64,000 bases of DNA, taken from positions 377,001 to 441,000 of the forward strand of contig NZ_FNSF01000001.1 in NCBI RefSeq assembly GCF_900105455.1, in the 5' to 3' direction. The position numbers were made by a program, and so were the translations under genes. This stretch comes from Tenacibaculum sp. MAR_2009_124. GTDB lineage: Bacteria > Bacteroidota > Bacteroidia > Flavobacteriales > Flavobacteriaceae. Positions 59,369 through 64,000 of the stretch are shown here, one piece after another; position 1 is the first letter of the stretch, and the number at the start of each line of letters is the position of its first letter. The notes under the pieces were generated by a model. The model worked only from the letters and a program-made list of their open reading frames with translations. It did no database searches and was not told where the DNA came from.

Positions 59369-59830
59369 ATGGCAGATGATGGCAGTAAAGAAGGGGCAAC
59401 ATGGCCCATGCCTAAGTTTCGATTTGAAGTAGATTTAGGAACCGAATTAAAAGGAGTTGCATTTCAAGAAGTTTCTGGAATGGACGTTGAAAACCAAATT
59501 ATAGAATACCGTAAAAGTAACAGTCCATTGTTTTCAACGGAAAAAATGCCTGGAATCGTAAAATATGGAAATGTAACCATGAAACGTGGTGTTTTCGTAA
59601 ACGACAATACGTTTTGGGATTGGCATGCCGAAATTAAAATGAACACCATTAAACGCAGAACTGTGTTAATTAAGCTGCTAGATGAAAGTGGGAAAGTAAC
59701 TATGCAATGGCAGCTAAATAATGCTTGGCCAACAAAAATTACGAGTACTGATTTAAAATCTGATGGTAATGAAGTAGCTGTTGATACTATTGAAATAGCA
59801 CATGAACAGTTAATTATAACAAATGGATAA
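59369..59830 (+). CDS. inner tube protein (Afp1/Pvc1, gp19-like)
   Basis: This 153-residue protein of the phage tail-tube (gp19) family has KFRFEVDLGTELKGVAFQEV, SGMDVENQIIEYRKSNSP, FSTEKMPGIVKYGNVTMKRG and EVAVDTIEIAHEQLII, the standard beta-barrel ring-subunit motifs. Its hexameric rings stack to make the rigid tube that carries cargo. It overlaps the second tube-like gene by 8 bases, so the pair is translationally coupled. Confidence 0.94.
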   Translation: MADDGSKEGATWPMPKFRFEVDLGTELKGVAFQEVSGMDVENQIIEYRKSNSPLFSTEKMPGIVKYGNVTMKRGVFVNDNTFWDWHAEIKMNTIKRRTVLIKLLDESGKVTMQWQLNNAWPTKITSTDLKSDGNEVAVDTIEIAHEQLIITNG

Positions 59831-60293
59831 TAACAATTCTTATCCTGTAGGTTTTTATTTTGAGCTTTCTTTTAAAGGACAAGATGCTGCTTTCAAAGAA
59901 GTATCAGGATTGTCAAAAGAGTTAAGTTTAGAAGAAGTTACATGCGGTGGGGAGAATCGCTTCAAATATCGACTCCCTACTGTGTCTTCAAGTAAGAACA
60001 TTGTTTTAAAACGAGCCTTAATTCCAGAGGGTTCACCTTTGGTAGATTGGTGTGCTAGTTCTCTTGATGAAGGACTTGCGAATCCGATTGAAGTTCATGA
60101 TGTTTCTGTGAATTTATTGGATGAGGAAGGAAAAGTGTCAGTGAAATGGACCTTTTTTAATGCATATCCAGTAAAATACTCAGTATCTGATTTGAAATCA
60201 CAAGAAAGTGAAATAGTAATGGAATCTATGGAGCTTGCTTACACCTATTTTGAGGTTGCGCAAGATACTTCTATTGCAGATTTATTCTCGTAA
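59823..60293 (+). CDS. second tube-family protein (Afp5/Pvc5-like tube initiator)
   Basis: This 156-residue, diverged gp19-family protein has FYFELSFKGQDAAFKEVSGL, KELSLEEVTCGGENRFKYRL and WTFFNAYPVKYSVSDLKSQE. It is paralogous to the tube protein but with a longer C-terminus (YFEVAQDTSIADLFS). In eCIS loci the second tube-like protein sits at the baseplate end of the tube, as Afp5/Pvc5 does. Confidence 0.85.
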   Translation: MDNNNSYPVGFYFELSFKGQDAAFKEVSGLSKELSLEEVTCGGENRFKYRLPTVSSSKNIVLKRALIPEGSPLVDWCASSLDEGLANPIEVHDVSVNLLDEEGKVSVKWTFFNAYPVKYSVSDLKSQESEIVMESMELAYTYFEVAQDTSIADLFS

Positions 60294-60381
60294 ATAGATG
60301 CTAATTATGAAGTTGAACTATAAAATACTTACATCACTTTCTAAAAAATAAAGTTCGTATAACTAACATTAAAATAAAAAT

Positions 60382-60552
60382 ATGCCTGTAGAAATTAGAG
60401 AATTAATCATTAAAACAGAAATAAGGTCAATCGAACAAAGTAAAAAGCCAATAGTATCGAGCGGTTTAATAGATGATATAAAAAATGAGGTTTTAGAGAA
60501 CTGTAAAAGAATGATTTCAGAAAGTGCAAAAAAGAAAGTATATAATCGATAA
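60382..60552 (+). CDS. small DUF5908-like protein of the eCIS operon
   Basis: This 56-residue ORF starts ATG and encodes MPVEIRELIIKTEIRSIEQS, then KKPIVSSGLIDDIKNEVLEN, and ends in a basic helix. It resembles DUF5908, a short family seen in Bacteroidota contractile-injection gene sets. It lies between the tube-like and LysM genes, with 88 and 15 bases around it. The position corresponds to Afp6 in the serial order, but similarity to Afp6 itself is not shown; it may be a small baseplate or assembly protein. Confidence 0.72.
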   Translation: MPVEIRELIIKTEIRSIEQSKKPIVSSGLIDDIKNEVLENCKRMISESAKKKVYNR

Positions 60553-60567
60553 CTAAAACTTTTTAAA

Positions 60568-61233
60568 ATGGCAAGCTTGGAATTTATGAAAATAACGGGA
60601 TATTCTGATGAGAATTTTCAATCGCAGGTTGGTTCTCCATATACTGTTATGATAAACCCAGAAAGCATAAAATGGGATAGAAGTATTGATTATAATGAAC
60701 AACAATCACTTGACGCGGGAGCACCAAATCAAAAATATAAGAGTACACCAAGCGGTAGCTTAAGCTTTGATATTGTTATAGACTGTACGGGAATAGTAGA
60801 TAACAAAAGGGTAGATATGGAGAAAGAGATTGATGCACTTGAAAAGATTATCTATACCTACAATGGAGATATTCATAGACCTAATTATGTTAAAGTGCAG
60901 TGGGGAGATATTACGTTTAACAGTGTTTTAAAAACGTTTAATACTTCTTACACCTTATTCAAACCTGATGGGAGCCCTCTTAGAGCCAAAATTTCAATGA
61001 GTTTTAGCAGTTATGTGTCTCCTAAAAAAAGGAATCAAGAGGAAAAGAAGAATTCTCCAGACATGACTCACATTGTAAAAGTTATAGAAGGAGATAGTTT
61101 GCCGCAGTTATCTAATAAAATTTGGAATTCACCAAATTTTTACATCCAAGTGGCAGAATATAATGGGTTGAATAAGTTTAGGCAGTTGAAAGGAGGACAG
61201 CAGTTAATTTTTCCACCGATAGAAAAAAAATAG
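60568..61233 (+). CDS. LysM-domain baseplate protein (Afp7/Pvc7-type)
   Basis: This 221-residue protein has an N-terminal beta domain (SPYTVMINPESIKWDRSIDY, GSLSFDIVIDCTG) and a C-terminal LysM-like motif (about 172-220: HIVKVIEGDSLPQLSNKIWN, FYIQVAEYNGLNKFRQLKGG, QQLIFPPI). In eCIS particles Afp7 is the hub-side baseplate component that links tube and spike, and its LysM is structural. It has one base between it and the VgrG-like gene, so coupled translation is likely. Confidence 0.88.
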   Translation: MASLEFMKITGYSDENFQSQVGSPYTVMINPESIKWDRSIDYNEQQSLDAGAPNQKYKSTPSGSLSFDIVIDCTGIVDNKRVDMEKEIDALEKIIYTYNGDIHRPNYVKVQWGDITFNSVLKTFNTSYTLFKPDGSPLRAKISMSFSSYVSPKKRNQEEKKNSPDMTHIVKVIEGDSLPQLSNKIWNSPNFYIQVAEYNGLNKFRQLKGGQQLIFPPIEKK

Positions 61234-61234
61234 T

Positions 61235-63037
61235 ATGAGCGGATCAGCAACAAATATAACTAGTGGAGGTTTAGTTACCATTTCGGTAAAAGTGAATGGA
61301 ACTGACGTAAGTAGCACAGTAGATATAAGAAGTTTAGAAGTAGTGAAAACTGTTAACAAAATATCTCTAGCTAAAATTGAAATACTTGATGGAAATGCAG
61401 CTGATGAAAGTTTTAAAGTGAGTTCTTCATCTACATTTATCCCTGGAAATGAATTGATTATTGAAACTGGATATGACTCTAAAAATAAAACAATATTTGA
61501 AGGTATTATAACCAATCAAAGTATTAATATTCATAATACATCGGGACCAGTTCTAGAAATTACATGTAGAGATAAAGCCATTAAAATGGTTGTAGGTAGA
61601 AAGAATATAACCTATTCGAAAAAGAAAGACAACGATATCATTTCCTCAATAATAGGTAACTATTCTGGTTTATCTGCCAGTGTTAGTGCAACGCCAACCG
61701 AATGGCCAGAGCAAGTACAATATTACGTAACTGATTGGGATTTTGTTTTAGCCAGAGCTGAGGCGAATGGAATGGTAGTAACTACATTAGAAAATAAAGT
61801 TTCGGTTTTTGAACCCGATGAAAATACTTCATCTGTAATTACAATTGAATATGGCAATAATTTATACTCCTTTAATGCTGATTTAAACGCGATTACTCAG
61901 TTGGGAGATGTTAAAGCAAGCTCTTGGGATTTTAAAAATCAAGCGGTTATTTCAGGAGAAGAATCAAATAGTTTCGCGGGGCCAGGGAATTTATCAGCAA
62001 AAAAATTATCTGAAGTCATAGGTCTCTCCGATTTTGACCTTCAAAGTACGGCTCCTATTCAAAATTCAGATTTAACAAATTGGTCAAAGGCGCAGTTGGT
62101 GAAAAGTAACTATGCCAAAATTCAAGGAGAGGTTACTTTTCAGGGAAGCGATGTAGTAAATCCAGGAAATTATATGACATTAAATGGTTTGGGCGATAGG
62201 TTCGATGGAGACCATTTTGTTTCTGGGGTAAGGCATACTATTGAAAATGGAAATTGGGTAACCGAAGTATCATTTGGGTTATCACCTATATGGTTTACAG
62301 AAGAACCCGATGTAATGGCACCAGCAGCTTCAGGATTATTACCAGGAGCGAAAGGATTGTTCAATGGAACAGTTAAAAAAATGTATGAAGATCCTGATTC
62401 ACAGTTTAGAGTTTTGGTTGATATCCCCATGTTTGATGCTAATGGAGAAGGGGTTTGGGCTCGATTGACTAACTTTTACTCTACCTCAGGAGCTGGTGCA
62501 TTTTTTATGCCAGAAGTTGGTGATGAGGTGATACTTGGTTTTTTAAATGAAGACCCCAGATATCCAATCATTTTAGGAAGTGTTTATAGTAACTCTAAAA
62601 ATAAACCTTTTGATGGATTAGACCCTGATGAAAAAAACACGAAAAAGGCGATTGTTTCAAAAGAAGGAATATTCATTCAATTTGATGATGAAAATAAGGT
62701 GTTTACAATTGAAACTCCAAGTAAAAATACTGCCGTATTCAGTGATCAAGACAAGCAAATTGAAATAAAAGATCAAAACGGAAATAGTATTGTAATGTCA
62801 GAAAGTGGAATAACCATAAAAAGTGAAAAAGATATCAATATTGAGGCAGATCAAAGTGTAACAATCAAAGGAAGTCAGGGAGTTACGATTGAATCGTCTC
62901 CCGGCGATGTTTCTGTAAAAGGAATGAATGTGAATATTAATGCAGAAACACAACTATCTGCGAAAGGTTCCGCTACTGCTCAAATAGAAGGAGGAGCAGA
63001 AACTACTATAAAAGGAGCTATGGTAATGATTAATTAA
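61235..63037 (+). CDS. VgrG-like spike/hub protein (Afp8/Pvc8-type)
   Basis: This 600-residue protein has a T4 gp27-like hub (about 1-365), a gp5-like OB fold (about 375-465: GLFNGTVKKMYEDPDSQF, WARLTNFYSTSGAGAFFMPE, VGDEVILGFLNEDPRYPIIL) and a beta-helix spike with short repeats (TIKGSQGVTIESSPGDVSVK, NINAETQLSAKGS). It forms the trimeric spike that pierces the target membrane. No extra effector domain is fused at the C-terminus. Confidence 0.95.
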   Translation: MSGSATNITSGGLVTISVKVNGTDVSSTVDIRSLEVVKTVNKISLAKIEILDGNAADESFKVSSSSTFIPGNELIIETGYDSKNKTIFEGIITNQSINIHNTSGPVLEITCRDKAIKMVVGRKNITYSKKKDNDIISSIIGNYSGLSASVSATPTEWPEQVQYYVTDWDFVLARAEANGMVVTTLENKVSVFEPDENTSSVITIEYGNNLYSFNADLNAITQLGDVKASSWDFKNQAVISGEESNSFAGPGNLSAKKLSEVIGLSDFDLQSTAPIQNSDLTNWSKAQLVKSNYAKIQGEVTFQGSDVVNPGNYMTLNGLGDRFDGDHFVSGVRHTIENGNWVTEVSFGLSPIWFTEEPDVMAPAASGLLPGAKGLFNGTVKKMYEDPDSQFRVLVDIPMFDANGEGVWARLTNFYSTSGAGAFFMPEVGDEVILGFLNEDPRYPIILGSVYSNSKNKPFDGLDPDEKNTKKAIVSKEGIFIQFDDENKVFTIETPSKNTAVFSDQDKQIEIKDQNGNSIVMSESGITIKSEKDINIEADQSVTIKGSQGVTIESSPGDVSVKGMNVNINAETQLSAKGSATAQIEGGAETTIKGAMVMIN

Positions 63038-63106
63038 TAGATATGAAGATAAAAGAAGATTAGAACCTAATGAAGAGATAAGAAGGAGTAGAAATTAGAT
63101 CTTAAC

Positions 63107-63186
63107 ACAGAATCATGTTCTGTAATGTCAGTTCGAGTGGTTTTCATGGAGTGATAACAAAATGAAAATTTTATCGAGAACAGTAA
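63107..63186. repeat. palindromic intergenic element inside the eCIS operon
   Basis: The segment begins with a 6-bp hairpin (ACAGAA 63107-63112 with TTCTGT 63118-63123), then GTCAGTTCGAG and ends TATCGAGAACAG. The outer GTTC/GAAC and inner TTTTCAT/ATGAAAA arms pair. Its wording (GTCAGTTCGAG ... CGAGAAC) resembles dispersed palindromic repeats seen between genes in Bacteroidota. It lies in the gene-free gap 63038-63324 between the spike and PAAR genes. Confidence 0.5.
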
Positions 63187-63324
63187 GTGTGCTATAGTGA
63201 ATAACTAGCAAAAGCCGAAAAAGTAAAAGAAGAAAGGTATAATAGGAAAGATCAGAGATAGAAAAAAATGAGAGAATAAAAATCTCCATACTCAATATTA
63301 ACATCAAAATACAAACAAAAAACG

Positions 63325-63627
63325 ATGCCACCAGCAGCAAGATTAACAGATTTTCATGAATGCCCAATGGAAACCCCAGCAGTTCCAGCTCCAATTCCTC
63401 ATGTTGGAGGACCAATCACAGGACCTGGAGAACCTACAGTCTTAATTGGAGGGCTTCCAGCCGCAAGGGTTGGAGATATGCTAGTATGTGTGGGACCACC
63501 TGATTCTATAGTAAAAGGCTCGGCCACCGTAACAATAGGAGGAATGCCTGCGGCGAGAGTTGGAGATTCTACCGCTCATGGTGGTGAAATTTTAGTAGGT
63601 TGCTTTACAGTAATGATAGGAGGTTAA
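63325..63627 (+). CDS. PAAR spike-tip protein (Afp10/Pvc10-type)
   Basis: This 100-residue protein begins with the name-giving MPPAARLTDFHECP, a PAAR tip with metal-binding His/Cys residues, then GGLPAARVGDMLVCVGPP and GGMPAARVGDSTAHGGE, the two further PAAR repeats. It sharpens the VgrG spike. It follows a 287-base gap that contains a repeat element and precedes the gp25 gene by 1 base. Confidence 0.95.
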   Translation: MPPAARLTDFHECPMETPAVPAPIPHVGGPITGPGEPTVLIGGLPAARVGDMLVCVGPPDSIVKGSATVTIGGMPAARVGDSTAHGGEILVGCFTVMIGG

Positions 63628-63628
63628 T

Positions 63629-64000
63629 ATGGAAACAAAAGAAGTTAAAGAGTTTTTAGGCTCAGGTTGGGCTTTTCCAGTAACATTTTCGGATGGGAAT
63701 TACGAGTTAAACTTAACAAAGTATGAAGCAAATGTTGAAGACAGTATCAGCATTATTATGCAAACTAATTTTGGTGAACGACCCATGGAACCAGAATTTG
63801 GTTCAGGGCTTCAGAAGTTCTTTTTTAGAAAAATGGATAAAGCTCTTAAAGCCGATATAACCGATGTTGTTAAGACTAGTTTATTGCAAAATGAGCCGAG
63901 AATTTCGGTTACGGCTGTGGAAGTAATTTACAAGGATTTTCAAACTGGATTGATTGAAATAACAATCGATTATTTGTTCAATCAAACTAATACAAGACAT
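63629..64000 (+). CDS. gp25-like baseplate wedge protein (Afp9/Pvc9), partial
   Basis: About 124 residues are visible before the window ends, with no stop. The sequence has the gp25/GPW lysozyme-like wedge pattern: GSGWAFPVTFSDGNYELNL, EANVEDSISIIMQTNFGERP, EPEFGSGLQKFFFRKMD and RISVTAVEVIYKDF. gp25 is the nucleation point of the baseplate to which the sheath attaches. It starts 1 base after the PAAR stop, continuing the operon; the large baseplate, AAA ATPase and cargo genes should follow beyond the edge. Confidence 0.92.
   Translation, partial: METKEVKEFLGSGWAFPVTFSDGNYELNLTKYEANVEDSISIIMQTNFGERPMEPEFGSGLQKFFFRKMDKALKADITDVVKTSLLQNEPRISVTAVEVIYKDFQTGLIEITIDYLFNQTNTRH

Noticed and set aside
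55083..64000. type VI secretion system or R-type pyocin
   Set aside because: The single gp19/sheath/LysM/DUF4255 set and absence (so far) of TssB/C and membrane-complex genes fit an eCIS better; no phage lysis genes are present.

Overview
The window is AT-rich chromosomal DNA from a member of the Bacteroidota, almost certainly the family Flavobacteriaceae (a Tenacibaculum- or Aquimarina-like marine bacterium would fit, but the genus cannot be fixed from this sequence). The evidence is: signal peptides that end in AQ or GQ; a gliding-motility-type (CHU_C, type IX secretion type B) C-terminal domain; TonB-dependent receptors with a carboxypeptidase-like N-terminal domain; TAnnTTTG promoter elements; monomeric isocitrate dehydrogenase; and a 6S-like RNA between zapA and rny. 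No rRNA, tRNA, CRISPR array, integrase or transposase was seen.

Layout. 1-10,700 holds small metabolic and regulatory genes (SDR, ACT, peroxiredoxin-like, AraC, CsaA-like, MeaB), an ECF sigma/anti-sigma-like/DUF4097-like operon, an alpha/beta hydrolase, a decayed redoxin fragment and a cold-shock gene with a long leader. 10,700-17,000 holds a di-haem peroxidase and a sulfatase (both lipoproteins), a cysteine-synthase-family gene, cysS, yidD and lgt. 17,000-24,100 on the minus strand holds a luciferase-like oxidoreductase, an SDR, a BtrH-like protein, a TonB receptor and an M23 peptidase. 24,200-28,200 holds a coiled-coil gene, zapA, a 6S-like RNA, rny, a secreted basic protein and a DinB-like protein.

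28,200-43,800 (minus) is the most unusual block. It is an operon-like run of seven secreted, phage-tail-fibre-like proteins headed by a giant repeat protein. Six of them share a short N-terminal module just after the signal peptide but differ in their C-terminal parts (two are tandem tail-collar domain paralogues). The giant gene carries 21 nearly identical 324-bp (108-residue) repeats. It is interrupted near its 5' end by a one-base difference in a C/G homopolymer (6 versus 7), which suggests on/off phase variation, decay or sequencing error. A type IX sorting-domain protein follows under its own promoter.

43,800-54,900 is mostly housekeeping: an ATP-grasp enzyme, a small membrane protein, murQ, an MscS channel, monomeric icd, rplS, PAP2 and two GT39-like genes, and trmD. 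A candidate structured RNA lies between icd and rplS.

55,083-64,000 (plus) is the first part of an extracellular contractile injection system (eCIS; Afp/PVC/AlgoCIS-like). In order it has a LuxR-type regulator, a DUF4255 cap protein, an unknown conserved-looking protein, sheath, inner tube, second tube-like protein, DUF5908 protein, LysM baseplate protein, VgrG-like spike, PAAR tip and gp25 wedge, the last cut by the window edge. TGTCTAC repeats and a TAACTTTG element in front of the cap gene look like its control region.
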